From a virus: 50,671 bases of DNA. Below the pieces are notes generated by a model, which made no database searches, was not told the DNA's origin, and saw only the letters and a program-made list of their open reading frames with translations. Both the position numbers and the translations under genes were made by a program. Location of the stretch: IMG/VR virus record IMGVR_UViG_3300017917_003276, positions 1 to 50,671 of that record; one strand, 5' to 3'. Below are positions 14,883-22,707 of this stretch, in pieces; within the stretch, counting starts at the first letter, position 1; each line of letters opens with the position of its first letter.

Positions 14883-15194
14883 GCCAAGTTGATGATTTTC
14901 ACGCAAGTTTACGAAAACTATGCTTGGGACGAAAACGGCGTCCTCCATACTGGACCCAACGCCTACTGGAAGCCCAAGGGTGGCAACGAGTACGTGGTTC
15001 GCAATTTTGACCTCAACAATCCCGCTGCTGCTGTTGAGGCTGTTCGTGGTCAAATTGAGAGCCTTAGCGACTCCTTTGAAGAAACTGTGACCAACTGGTT
15101 TGTTGAAGACGACGGATACCTCACTGCGTTTGAGAAGAGCCAACTGCAATACGAAGGCAAGATCACTTACCCTGCACAGGAGTTGACGGCATAA
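14880..15194 (+). CDS. Small conserved phage/bacterial protein
   Basis: This 104-residue acidic protein has MIFTQVYENYAWDENGV followed by AYWKPKGGNEYVVRNFD. The pattern recalls a small family in phages and plasmids that begins 'MxLxIxTQYxENYG...YWKxKGGxxY'. Function unknown. It is expressed from the second promoter cassette. Its stop is directly followed by the promoter of the AAA+ gene. Confidence 0.75.
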   Translation: MAKLMIFTQVYENYAWDENGVLHTGPNAYWKPKGGNEYVVRNFDLNNPAAAVEAVRGQIESLSDSFEETVTNWFVEDDGYLTAFEKSQLQYEGKITYPAQELTA

Positions 15195-15203
15195 GCCGTT
15201 GGC

Positions 15204-15233
15204 TTGACAACCCCCCGCAGTTGGCTGTATACT
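15204..15233 (+). promoter_or_regulatory. Sigma70-type promoter of the MoxR-like gene
   Basis: TTGACA (15204-15209), an 18-base spacer and TATACT (15228-15233), then a leader of about 40 bases with GGGAG before the ATG at 15280. Confidence 0.85.
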
Positions 15234-15279
15234 GTTTTTATTGTAGTTAATTCCATTCAATTGTTTAGGGAGCAAAACA

Positions 15280-16365
15280 ATGACCACTGAAAATCGTACT
15301 GTTACCAGCGAAGAAGCCCGTATTAGCCTGCGCCGTGCTTTTGATAAGAAGCGTCCGGTGTTCCTGTGGGGTCCTCCGGGTATTGGCAAGAGCGAACTGG
15401 TTGCTAGTATCACCGAAGAAATGGGCGGATTGATGATTGACCTACGCCTGGGTCAGATGGACCCCACAGACATTCGAGGTATTCCTTTTTACAATAAGGA
15501 AAACAATCTTATGGATTGGGCCCCGCCCATCGACCTGCCCAGCGACGAACTGGCTGCTAAGTATCCTGTTATTGTTCTGTTCTTTGACGAAATGAACAGT
15601 GCCCCTCCCAGTGTTCAGGCTGCAGCCTATCAATTGGTGTTGAACCGCCGTATTGGTAAGTACGTTCTGCCTAAGAATGTGGTCATGGTGGCTGCTGGCA
15701 ACCGCGAGGGTGACAAGGGTGTTACGTTCAAGATGCCTAGCCCGCTGAGCAATCGTTTTGTACACCTTGAAATGCGAGCAGACTTTGATGCATGGCATCG
15801 TTGGGCTGTGACCAATAATGTTCACAAGGATGTGGTTGGTTACGTGAGTTTTGCCAAACAAGACCTGTTTGACCATGATCCCAAGAGCAGCAGCCGTGCA
15901 TTCGCTACTCCGCGCTCGTGGACCTTTGTCAGTGAACTTTTGGACGACAGTCTGCCCAACAGTATTGAAACTGATCTGGTTGCTGGCTGTGTGGGCGACG
16001 GTACTGCTGTGAAGTTTATGGCTCATCGCAAGGTCAGCGCACAGATGCCCAACCCCACTGATATTCTTGATGGCAAGGTCAAGGAACTGTCGGTCAAGGA
16101 AGTCAGCGCCATGTACAGTTTGGTGACGTCCATGTGCTATGAACTCAAGGATCTCAAGGACAAGGAGACCAACAAGGACAAGTGGCACGAGAAGGTTGAT
16201 AACTTCTTCCAGTTTATGATGAATAACTTCACCACTGAACTGACTGTTATGGGTGCTCGAGTTGCGCTGACTGTGTACAATCTGCCGTTTGTTCCCAACA
16301 AGTTGAAGACTTTTGACGAGTTCCACAAGCGTTTTGGCAAGTACATTGTGCAGGCTGTGGCCTAA
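15280..16365 (+). CDS. MoxR-type AAA+ ATPase
   Basis: The 361-residue protein has Walker A GPPGIGKSELV (about residues 31-41), Walker B VLFFDEMNSAPPSVQ (about 96-110), and NRRIGKYVLPKNVVMVAAGN with sensor 1. These fit the MoxR/CbbQ-like AAA+ group, which acts as a chaperone together with a VWA protein. The partner is evidently the metallopeptidase/VWA protein at 16724, one small gene away. Codons are GC-rich compared with the AT-rich genes elsewhere in the window. It has its own promoter and a GGGAG ribosome-binding site. Confidence 0.9.
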   Translation: MTTENRTVTSEEARISLRRAFDKKRPVFLWGPPGIGKSELVASITEEMGGLMIDLRLGQMDPTDIRGIPFYNKENNLMDWAPPIDLPSDELAAKYPVIVLFFDEMNSAPPSVQAAAYQLVLNRRIGKYVLPKNVVMVAAGNREGDKGVTFKMPSPLSNRFVHLEMRADFDAWHRWAVTNNVHKDVVGYVSFAKQDLFDHDPKSSSRAFATPRSWTFVSELLDDSLPNSIETDLVAGCVGDGTAVKFMAHRKVSAQMPNPTDILDGKVKELSVKEVSAMYSLVTSMCYELKDLKDKETNKDKWHEKVDNFFQFMMNNFTTELTVMGARVALTVYNLPFVPNKLKTFDEFHKRFGKYIVQAVA

Positions 16366-16377
16366 TACTGCTGTACT

Positions 16378-16683
16378 ATGGCCAATCGACCGCCCTTTAA
16401 AGTTGTCAAGTTAGACGGACGCTTTACAGGGCGGCAGTTTTTTACCTACGCCCTAGACTATCGTTTTGGCGGGTTTGGTGCTCGAGTAGAACCTTACCTA
16501 ATGCATCGTGCTTGGTTCTGGGAAACCTTTGGGCCCAGTGGCGAATTCCATCTTTGGCAAAAAGCAGTTTCTTATCAAGACAACATTAGTCGGTGTTGGG
16601 CTTGGGATTCTAACTATGACCAACGTAGAATCTATGTCCAAGATGACGAAACTCTTAGCCCGTTCCTCTTGACTTTTGGTTAA
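16378..16683 (+). CDS. Small protein inside the MoxR-VWA module
   Basis: This 101-residue protein has an aromatic-rich composition (YLMHRAWFWETFGPSGEFHL, RCWAWDSNYDQRRIYV). No family is recognised. It lies 12 bases after the AAA+ gene without an obvious ribosome-binding site. The promoter of the VWA gene begins inside its last codons. Confidence 0.65.
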   Translation: MANRPPFKVVKLDGRFTGRQFFTYALDYRFGGFGARVEPYLMHRAWFWETFGPSGEFHLWQKAVSYQDNISRCWAWDSNYDQRRIYVQDDETLSPFLLTFG

Positions 16684-16697
16684 ATTTGTCGTACAAT
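16669..16697 (+). promoter_or_regulatory. Sigma70-type promoter of the VWA gene
   Basis: TTGACT (16669-16674), a 17-base spacer and TACAAT (16692-16697), followed by AAGGGG and the ATG at 16724. Confidence 0.78.
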
Positions 16698-16723
16698 ATA
16701 AGTATTAACAGTAAGGGGCCGCA

Positions 16724-18007
16724 ATGAGTACTGCTACTACCACTCAGAACAAAGATCTTAAGAGCCTGATTGGCATCAAAACCGATCCTGAGATTGACCG
16801 TCAGGTGCGCGAAAAGTTGGTTACTGCACGTATTGGTCTGCTGCTCAAGGCTCCATTCTTTGGAAATTTGGCTACTCGACTGGAACTGGTCAATGCTGAC
16901 GATTGGTGCGGCACTGCTGCTACCGACGGTCGGCGTTTTTACTACAATTCCATGTTTATTCATAAGATGCCAGCCAAACAGGTAGAATTTCTCTTTGGTC
17001 ACGAAGTTCTGCATGTAGTCTACGATCACATGGGACGCCGGGGCGAACGCGATCCGCGTCTGTGGAATATTGCCGACGACTATTGCGTTAACAACGATTT
17101 GCTGGAACAAAAGATCGGTGAGCGTATTCCTGTTGGCTTGTACGACACTAAGTTCCGCGGTATGTCTGCAGAAGAAGTCTATGATCATCTGTACGAAAAT
17201 GCAGAAAAGATTGATATTGACGATCTCATGGATCTTCTGCTCGATGACCACCTTGACGGGGATGACGAAAGTGATAGTAGTGGCAGCGGTGATCAGGAAG
17301 GCAAGGAAGGCAAGAATCGTCCGCGGCTGTCCGCTGAAGAAAAGAAGGCTATCCGTGATGAGATCAAAGAGGCTGTACTGGCTGCTGCTAGCACAGTTAA
17401 GAATGCCAGCGATTTACCTGCAGGTGTGCGTCGACTGATCAAGGACCTTACTAGTCCGCAACTCAGTTGGCGAGATCTGCTGCCGCAACAGATTCAAAGT
17501 ACCATTAAGAATGATTATACCTGGCGGCGTGCTAGTCGTCGTTCGTGGCACATGGATGCTATTCTTCCAGGCACAGAGTTTGATCAAGAGATTGATATCT
17601 GTGTGAGTATTGACGCATCGGGTTCAATGACTGATGACATGCTCAAAGACATCCTTAGTGAAGTCAAAGGTATCATGGAAAGTTACACCAACTTCCGCCT
17701 GCATCTTTGGTCATTTGATACCGAAGTCTACAATGCTACTGTGTTTACCTCAGAAAATCTTGACGATATTATGAGTTGGGAGGTTGGCGGTGGCGGTGGC
17801 ACTGATTTCATGTGTAACTGGGAATATATGAAGGATCATGACATCGAACCCAAGTACTTTGTTATGTTCACTGATGGTTATCCCTATGGTTCGTGGGGCG
17901 AGGAACAATACTGCGACACTATGTTTGTGATTCACGGCACTACTACTATTGAGGCACCGTTTGGTATCACTACATATTACGATTTGGACAAAGGAAAAAA
18001 GAATTGA
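16724..18007 (+). CDS. Metallopeptidase/VWA-like protein (DUF2201 type)
   Basis: The 427-residue protein has a zinc-peptidase-like N-terminal domain with FGHEVLHVVYDH (HExxH at about residues 91-95). An acidic, Ser/Gly/Glu-rich linker follows (about 165-200), then a C-terminal VWA-like domain with the MIDAS motif SIDASGSMTDDM (about 293-304). This is the DUF2201 N-terminal plus VWA-like arrangement. It pairs with the MoxR-type ATPase, as in other AAA+/VWA chaperone pairs (for example RavA-ViaA, CoxD-CoxE). The role in a phage is unknown: host takeover, protein activation or maturation are possibilities. Confidence 0.88.
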   Translation: MSTATTTQNKDLKSLIGIKTDPEIDRQVREKLVTARIGLLLKAPFFGNLATRLELVNADDWCGTAATDGRRFYYNSMFIHKMPAKQVEFLFGHEVLHVVYDHMGRRGERDPRLWNIADDYCVNNDLLEQKIGERIPVGLYDTKFRGMSAEEVYDHLYENAEKIDIDDLMDLLLDDHLDGDDESDSSGSGDQEGKEGKNRPRLSAEEKKAIRDEIKEAVLAAASTVKNASDLPAGVRRLIKDLTSPQLSWRDLLPQQIQSTIKNDYTWRRASRRSWHMDAILPGTEFDQEIDICVSIDASGSMTDDMLKDILSEVKGIMESYTNFRLHLWSFDTEVYNATVFTSENLDDIMSWEVGGGGGTDFMCNWEYMKDHDIEPKYFVMFTDGYPYGSWGEEQYCDTMFVIHGTTTIEAPFGITTYYDLDKGKKN

Positions 18008-18168
18008 CATCTAATAGAAATTGGTACTTTGGAGCCACTGTGATGTTTGCAGTGGCTTGTTCTATTAACTGGTTTGCTAATCCCTGTGTTAGTTATGAAC
18101 TGTTAACAGGTATTTTTGCTGTGGTTGCAACTGTGCCTGTGTGGTTTTATCCATTGGTACGTAGATAA
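18004..18168 (+). CDS. 54-residue membrane protein, TTG start
   Basis: It begins at TTG 18004, overlapping the previous stop (TTGA), with AAGGA at 17991-17995 at proper spacing. Two hydrophobic stretches, YFGATVMFAVACSINWF and LLTGIFAVVATVPVWFYPL, indicate a small inner-membrane protein. Function unknown. It is coupled to the metallopeptidase/VWA gene and may act with it. Confidence 0.7.
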   Translation: MTSNRNWYFGATVMFAVACSINWFANPCVSYELLTGIFAVVATVPVWFYPLVRR

Positions 18169-18173
18169 CTAAT

Positions 18174-18551
18174 ATGAAAAAATTTAACCTTGAGAAAGAT
18201 TTGCATGCCAGTGAATTAATCTTAACCAAGGTCAGAGACGAGACATACGCACAAAATCTCTATGCTGCACTCTGCAACATGCAGTGGCAAAAAATTCATA
18301 TATGGACTATACTCAAAGGTGATGTTTGGTCGTGCTCTTGGAGATCTGCAGGCGGTATCGTAGCAGAACTTCGTAATGAAGGTGACTATATGAATTGGTA
18401 TTGCTCTGGTTCTGGCTTTGGATTGGGCAATGGTGATGTAGGCGGCGCCCAACGACATGTGCCCGAGGGAGTAGTCACTGATGAAATTGCACAGGATTTA
18501 AAAAGATTAGGTTGGAGACCTGTGCCTTATAATGATAAAGATTTGATATGA
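18174..18551 (+). CDS. Hypothetical phage protein
   Basis: This 125-residue protein has a Gly-rich middle (WYCSGSGFGLGNGDVGG). No family is recognised. It starts 5 bases after the small membrane gene and overlaps the next gene by 4 bases (ATGA), so it is co-translated with it. Confidence 0.7.
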   Translation: MKKFNLEKDLHASELILTKVRDETYAQNLYAALCNMQWQKIHIWTILKGDVWSCSWRSAGGIVAELRNEGDYMNWYCSGSGFGLGNGDVGGAQRHVPEGVVTDEIAQDLKRLGWRPVPYNDKDLI

Positions 18552-18823
18552 TCAAAAACGGTGAACCCAACCCATTGAATGTTCACGGCCTTAGACAACT
18601 AGACTGGTGTCCTCCCCACTTTACACCTGTTGTAGTGGGTTTTGCTTTTGCTGGAGGAGAACTTACCAATTGGATCTATGAAAATCTCACTGGCAGATTC
18701 TATGTTGGGTATGTAGACAACGAGCAAGGGAGATTTCTAAGTGTTGCTTTTGAAGACGCTAGCGAGGCCAGTTATTTTGCATTATTCTTACCCAGTTTAA
18801 TTGATCAAAAGTTTGATTTTTAA
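18548..18823 (+). CDS. Conserved phage protein of unknown function
   Basis: This 91-residue protein (LDWCPPHFTPVVVGFAFAGG, then NLTGRFYVGY) resembles a small family I recall from T4-like marine phages. No function is known. It starts within the preceding stop (ATGA). A 64-base AT-rich gap without a clear promoter follows. Confidence 0.7.
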   Translation: MIKNGEPNPLNVHGLRQLDWCPPHFTPVVVGFAFAGGELTNWIYENLTGRFYVGYVDNEQGRFLSVAFEDASEASYFALFLPSLIDQKFDF

Positions 18824-18887
18824 TTAAAAAATTTTTCCATTGGTTCTTTAGTCATTAAATAAAAATGTCCTACAAGGAGATTTTTAA

Positions 18888-19127
18888 ATGGCAAATCAGG
18901 AAGAACAAGTACAAACCACTGCTGCAGAACAACCAACTAATGCAGCAAATTTAACTCTGCAGGATCTTGTGTTGGTAGCACAGATCATTCAACTTTCTAG
19001 TCAGCGCGGCGCTTTCCGTGCAGAAGAACTATCTGAGGTTGGAAATTTTTATAATAAACTTATAAATTTCCTGCAGTCTACTGGTGCCCTCAAACCAGCA
19101 AACTCAGAGGAAAATAAAAATGATTAA
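18888..19127 (+). CDS. Conserved T4-like cyanophage-type small protein
   Basis: This 79-residue acidic protein has the recognisable segment LTLQDLVLVAQIIQLSSQRG, then FYNKLINFLQ, a pattern I recall in many T4-like cyanophages. Function unknown. AAGGAG upstream (near 18875) supports the ATG. It overlaps the next gene by 8 bases. Confidence 0.78.
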   Translation: MANQEEQVQTTAAEQPTNAANLTLQDLVLVAQIIQLSSQRGAFRAEELSEVGNFYNKLINFLQSTGALKPANSEENKND

Positions 19128-19776
19128 GCACGTAGGCAAACACAATCAACGTAGAGTTGCTATTGTGTACCGTAAGGTTCCCGACGAGGTACATATGTGT
19201 TTGGTCATGTATACTGATAACCTACCTATGTTAGTGCATGACGAAGCAATGAAGTGCCTTGAAAGTGACGTTGGTCAACAGGCCAAAGACCTAGCAGATG
19301 CACTGTTTCGACATACCATGCCAGACGGTAACAACTGTCTGACCTATATACACCGTGCTGGATATCTTAAGAAGGTTCCAACTAATCAGGTAATTGTTAC
19401 TCCCAATGCTAAGAGTACCTGTCGACTAGACGAGTTAAATGACATCCTAGACAAACTTGAAGCCGGTGGCGAAGCAGCAGAAAAATTGGCCAACATGGAT
19501 GCAAATCGTGGTATAAAAGGTGTAATGCAGGAAGGTCGAGAAGTTGGAATGCCTGCTAATCCATATACTGGACAAAATCAGGCTGTAGATGTTTCTAGTG
19601 TTTTAAGCGACAGCGATATTGCTCAACAACGAGTTGATCAAGCCAATCGCATGGAGTCAGAAGCCAAAGTTTTACTAGCGGAGGCCAAGAGACTTAGAGA
19701 AGAAGCAAGCGAATTAGCACCAGCAAAGGCCAAGAATGTCAGAACACCCAAAGCCAAGAAAGCAACGACGCAGTAA
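19120..19776 (+). CDS. Conserved T4-like cyanophage-type protein
   Basis: This 218-residue protein has a conserved N-terminal domain (NQRRVAIVYRKVPDEVHMCL, HDEAMKCLESDVGQQAKDLA) and KKVPTNQVIVTPN. A C-terminal coiled-coil tail rich in Glu/Ala/Lys follows (about 170-218). The family is familiar from T4-like cyanophages but has no known function. I choose ATG 19120, with AGAGGA upstream, over the earlier in-frame ATG inside the previous gene. Confidence 0.78.
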   Translation: MIKHVGKHNQRRVAIVYRKVPDEVHMCLVMYTDNLPMLVHDEAMKCLESDVGQQAKDLADALFRHTMPDGNNCLTYIHRAGYLKKVPTNQVIVTPNAKSTCRLDELNDILDKLEAGGEAAEKLANMDANRGIKGVMQEGREVGMPANPYTGQNQAVDVSSVLSDSDIAQQRVDQANRMESEAKVLLAEAKRLREEASELAPAKAKNVRTPKAKKATTQ

Positions 19777-20077
19777 AAAAATTACCCTCAACAAAACTCG
19801 AAGTTGGAAAACCATAATTGAAGGTGTTGACAAAAAAGAAGTTCCTGTACGTATTCTTCAAGAAATAATGGTCAAGTTGATCGACGGGACTGTAATATCA
19901 ATTGACATTAAACAGTTAATCGAAGAGGGTCTAGATCCCAGAGATATAGAAAAACTTCTAGATAATAAGTTTACTGAATTAGATGCTTATATTGAAAACG
20001 TAGATTTTATGATTGACATCGCTAAGGTTGTAGACACAGTTCAACCAGAAACAGAACGGGTTCTCAAAGGTCTATGA
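19736..20077 (+). CDS. Conserved phage protein of unknown function
   Basis: This 113-residue protein has a basic N-terminus (PKPRKQRRSKKITLNKTRS) and an acidic, helical C-terminal half (LIEEGLDPRDIEKLLDNKF). No motif is recognised. It overlaps the preceding gene by 41 bases and the reductase gene by 4, so it is part of one translational chain. Confidence 0.72.
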   Translation: MSEHPKPRKQRRSKKITLNKTRSWKTIIEGVDKKEVPVRILQEIMVKLIDGTVISIDIKQLIEEGLDPRDIEKLLDNKFTELDAYIENVDFMIDIAKVVDTVQPETERVLKGL

Positions 20078-20559
20078 TTTACTCTATACTAGCCAGTACT
20101 GGGCAAGGGGCCATCGGTAATCGTGGTACCCTTCCCTGGTCAAAACACAAAGAAGATCTAACCTGGTTTAAAAATCATACCACAGGCCATGTGGTTGTAA
20201 TGGGGCGTAACACCTGGGACGACCCTAAGATGCCCAAACCTTTACCCGATCGTATAAATTGTGTTTTTAGTTCTAGGCCTATTATTGAAAATGCACGACG
20301 ATTACATGGCGATCCAACCACGGCCATTTTACAAGTGCAACAACAGTTTCCTAAAAAGGATGTTTTTATAATCGGTGGAAAACAACTCTACGAATCAACA
20401 GTTGATCTAGTAGAGCGTGTTTATCTAACAAGAATAAAAGGCAATTACTGGGTCGATACTAGAATTAACCTAGATAAGTATCTGTCCAATTTTCGATTAA
20501 AGTCTGTCAAACCAGGGCAAGACTGTACCTATGAAATCTGGGATCGAGTAACATTCTAG
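20074..20559 (+). CDS. folA: Dihydrofolate reductase
   Basis: It reduces dihydrofolate with NADPH, regenerating the folate consumed by thymidylate synthase. The 161-residue protein shows the N-terminal SILASTGQGAIGNRGTLPW with the active-site region, VVVMGRNTWDD and the C-terminal DVFIIGGKQLYEST (the G-G NADPH motif). Length is normal for the family. The ATG overlaps the previous stop. It is followed directly by the thyA promoter. Confidence 0.93.
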   Translation: MIYSILASTGQGAIGNRGTLPWSKHKEDLTWFKNHTTGHVVVMGRNTWDDPKMPKPLPDRINCVFSSRPIIENARRLHGDPTTAILQVQQQFPKKDVFIIGGKQLYESTVDLVERVYLTRIKGNYWVDTRINLDKYLSNFRLKSVKPGQDCTYEIWDRVTF

Positions 20560-20588
20560 TTGACATAGGTTAATAAACATATTAGTAT
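20560..20588 (+). promoter_or_regulatory. Sigma70-type promoter of thyA
   Basis: Perfect TTGACA (20560-20565), a 17-base spacer and TAGTAT (20583-20588). The ATG at 20595 begins 6 bases after the -10 box, so the transcript would be leaderless. Confidence 0.75.
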
Positions 20589-20594
20589 TAACAC

Positions 20595-21488
20595 ATGAAA
20601 ACTTATCACGACTCTCTCAAATTTATTCTTGACCACGGGGAAATCCGTAAAGATCGCACCGGAGTTGGTACTATCGGTGTGTTTGGCATGCAGCAACGAT
20701 ACGATCTGAGACAGGGGTTTCCTGCAGTCACTACCAAACGACTGGCTTTTAAATCCTGCTTGTCTGAGTTACTTTGGTTTATCGAAGGTTCGGGAAATGA
20801 ACAGCGGCTTCGAGAAATACTCTACGATGGTAGCACAGATAAAGAAACTATTTGGACTGCCAATGCCACAGCCCCATACTGGGAGCCAAAAGCCAGCGAA
20901 GAAGGCGATCTAGGTCGTATCTATGGAGTACAATGGCGTAGTTGGCGTAAGCCTGGCACTACTCGTTATTCTATAGTAGATGATGACGAACTCTACCCAG
21001 ATCCAAGATATCATGTGGATCAACTTATGGATCTAGTACGCGGTCTTAAGACTGATCCGCAGGGACGTAGGCATATTCTAACCGCCTGGAATCCGGGTGA
21101 GTTAGAACAAATGGCCCTGCCACCATGTCATTGTTTTGCTCAGTTCTATGTATCAGCCAATGGTGAACTTAGTTGTCAAATGTATCAACGTTCATGCGAC
21201 ATGTTTCTGGGTGTTCCTTTTAACATTGCTAGTTACAGTATCCTAACTCACATGCTGGCACAGGTTACTGATCTAAAGGTAGGCGAATTTATTCACACCC
21301 TAGGGGACGCACACATTTACCTAGATCACGTTGATCAAGTCAACGAACAACTTTCACGTGAGATCTATCCTGCTCCAACGCTTTGGTTAAATCCCAAAAT
21401 AGAGCACATCACAGATTTCACTATGGAAGACATCAAATTGGAAAACTATCAGTGCCATGAACAAATTCGAGCAAAGATGGCAGTATGA
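20595..21488 (+). CDS. thyA: Thymidylate synthase
   Basis: ThyA methylates dUMP to dTMP with methylene-tetrahydrofolate. The 297-residue protein has the catalytic Cys in ALPPCHCFAQFYV, the Arg/Asn pocket QRSCDMFLGVPFNIASYSI and HTLGDAHIYLDHV. The Asn in PFNIASY is the dUMP-type residue, so this looks like a true dTMP synthase and not a dCMP hydroxymethylase. The loop after TIWTANATA is a few residues longer than in E. coli. With dihydrofolate reductase next door it forms the folate cycle. There is no ribosome-binding site, consistent with the leaderless promoter. Confidence 0.95.
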   Translation: MKTYHDSLKFILDHGEIRKDRTGVGTIGVFGMQQRYDLRQGFPAVTTKRLAFKSCLSELLWFIEGSGNEQRLREILYDGSTDKETIWTANATAPYWEPKASEEGDLGRIYGVQWRSWRKPGTTRYSIVDDDELYPDPRYHVDQLMDLVRGLKTDPQGRRHILTAWNPGELEQMALPPCHCFAQFYVSANGELSCQMYQRSCDMFLGVPFNIASYSILTHMLAQVTDLKVGEFIHTLGDAHIYLDHVDQVNEQLSREIYPAPTLWLNPKIEHITDFTMEDIKLENYQCHEQIRAKMAV

Positions 21489-21652
21489 AAAACTCATATA
21501 CCATTACTCTTGAAGAAAACGAACAAGGGGAGTTGGTCTTGCCTTTTACTGAAGAAATTCTCAAAACTTTGGGCTGGACTGAAGGTGATATCCTCCAATG
21601 GCACAATAATAATGATGGCTCTTGGTCTATTACCAAAAAGGAACAGGAGTGA
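21485..21652 (+). CDS. AbrB/SpoVT-like small protein
   Basis: This 55-residue protein reads TITLEENEQGELVLPFTEEI, then LKTLGWTEGDILQWHNNNDGSW. That is the swapped-hairpin AbrB/MazE-like pattern (beta strand, LPxxxxxxLGWxxGDxLxW, beta). It could bind DNA as a small regulator. ATG 21485 overlaps the thyA stop (ATGA), and its stop overlaps the GTG of the next gene. Confidence 0.75.
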   Translation: MKNSYTITLEENEQGELVLPFTEEILKTLGWTEGDILQWHNNNDGSWSITKKEQE

Positions 21653-22308
21653 AGGTTTACTTTTCAAAGTATCGCAATCATTGGATTAGTCCTTATACTA
21701 TCTGCGAGAAACTCTGCTGGTGGCGTGAAATTGACTATGATGAGCCTTGGGTACAGCGAGTAAATAAAATCTTAACCCCCCTGTGTGCGGCCTGGGAAAA
21801 GTTTTTAAATTTTGTGCATCCTGAAATTCGTTGGGTAAAAATTGATCGCTGGGATACCTGGAACATGGACTCAACTCTCAACCCAATTATCCTGCCCATG
21901 CTAAAGCAACTTCAACAGACCAAACAGGGTTCACCACATGTGGAAGATGAAGACGTACCAGAACACCTACGTTCAACGGCAGCCCCTCCCAAAGACAACG
22001 AATGGGACACTGACGAACTTTGGCATGACCGTTGGACCTGGGTCCTGAACGAGATGATCTGGAGTTTTGAACAACTTAACTCAGATTGGGAAGCACAGTT
22101 CCATACCGGAGAACATGACATTTACTGGGAAAAAACTGGAGAGACTGCCCTCAATCCAGTCACAGGAAAGATGGAAGGACTCAGTGAAATGAAACGCGGT
22201 CCCAATGATACTCATAAATTTGATGTTGAAGGATATAAGGCGCACAGTGATCGTATCGACACGGGTCTACGTTTATTTGGCAAATACTATCGTGCGCTTT
22301 GGGACTGA
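21649..22308 (+). CDS. Conserved T4-like phage protein of unknown function
   Basis: This 219-residue acidic, Trp-rich protein has VKIDRWDTWNMDSTLNPIIL, ending GLRLFGKYYRALWD. I recall closely similar proteins with the same KIDRWDTW core in T4-like cyanophages, where the function is unknown. The GTG at 21649, overlapping the previous stop (GTGA) with AGGA upstream, is a better start than the ATG at 21622. Confidence 0.8.
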   Translation: MKVYFSKYRNHWISPYTICEKLCWWREIDYDEPWVQRVNKILTPLCAAWEKFLNFVHPEIRWVKIDRWDTWNMDSTLNPIILPMLKQLQQTKQGSPHVEDEDVPEHLRSTAAPPKDNEWDTDELWHDRWTWVLNEMIWSFEQLNSDWEAQFHTGEHDIYWEKTGETALNPVTGKMEGLSEMKRGPNDTHKFDVEGYKAHSDRIDTGLRLFGKYYRALWD

Positions 22309-22562
22309 TGCGTGTTCTTGTATATACCATCCAACTTGGTGATGTAGAAGATCCAGAAATATATGCGGCAGAACCAATATATGCCTGGGAACATTCAGAA
22401 CAAGGTCAGTGGTTGCATGAAAACAGTTATCAGCGTATGGTCTATACCATAAACCCTAGTCCTAACTTTTATGGAACACAGGTATGCATATGGGCCTGGC
22501 TGCACGAAACTGCACTAACTTATTTTACACTACGGTGGGGGAAACCAAATGGCAAACTTTAA
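22308..22562 (+). CDS. Small protein of unknown function
   Basis: This is an 84-residue acidic, aromatic protein (MRVLVYTIQLGDVEDPEIYA). The ATG at 22308 overlaps the previous stop (TGATG). Its last 14 bases overlap the next small gene. No motif is recognised. Confidence 0.65.
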   Translation: MRVLVYTIQLGDVEDPEIYAAEPIYAWEHSEQGQWLHENSYQRMVYTINPSPNFYGTQVCIWAWLHETALTYFTLRWGKPNGKL

Positions 22563-22707
22563 AGATCTAATTAAATCTGCACTGGATAAAAAGCAAGGAG
22601 CCAATCACGGCAAAAACAAAATAGACAAGAGCGAAAAAGGTCAATCTGGAAGGCAACAGGTAGTTGATCACAAACCAGCCCGCAAGTCAGCAGGTCGAGG
22701 CCGATGA
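22549..22707 (+). CDS. 52-residue basic protein
   Basis: It begins MANFKDLIKSALDKKQG and is then rich in Lys, Gln, Ser and Arg, with an RKSAGRGR end. It looks disordered and basic, possibly nucleic-acid binding. GGTGGGGGA lies upstream as ribosome-binding site, and its stop overlaps the ATG of the next gene (ATGA). Confidence 0.65.
   Translation: MANFKDLIKSALDKKQGANHGKNKIDKSEKGQSGRQQVVDHKPARKSAGRGR

Noticed and set aside
15186-15199. Small hairpin ACGGC-ATAA-GCCGT around a stop codon, possible terminator
   Set aside because: There is no T run after it and the stem is only 5 bp; the following bases form a promoter.
18004-18009. TTGACA as a -35 box after the VWA gene
   Set aside because: No -10 box at 16-18 bases; the TTG is better explained as the start codon of a 54-residue gene.
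20595-21488. Thymidylate synthase homologue as a pyrimidine hydroxymethylase
   Set aside because: The catalytic Cys and the PFNIASY Asn are as in true thymidylate synthases, and dihydrofolate reductase lies next to it.
22308-22562. Start at TTG 22299 for the 84-residue protein
   Set aside because: The ATG at 22308 overlaps the preceding stop (TGATG), the usual coupling in this genome; the TTG adds only three residues.
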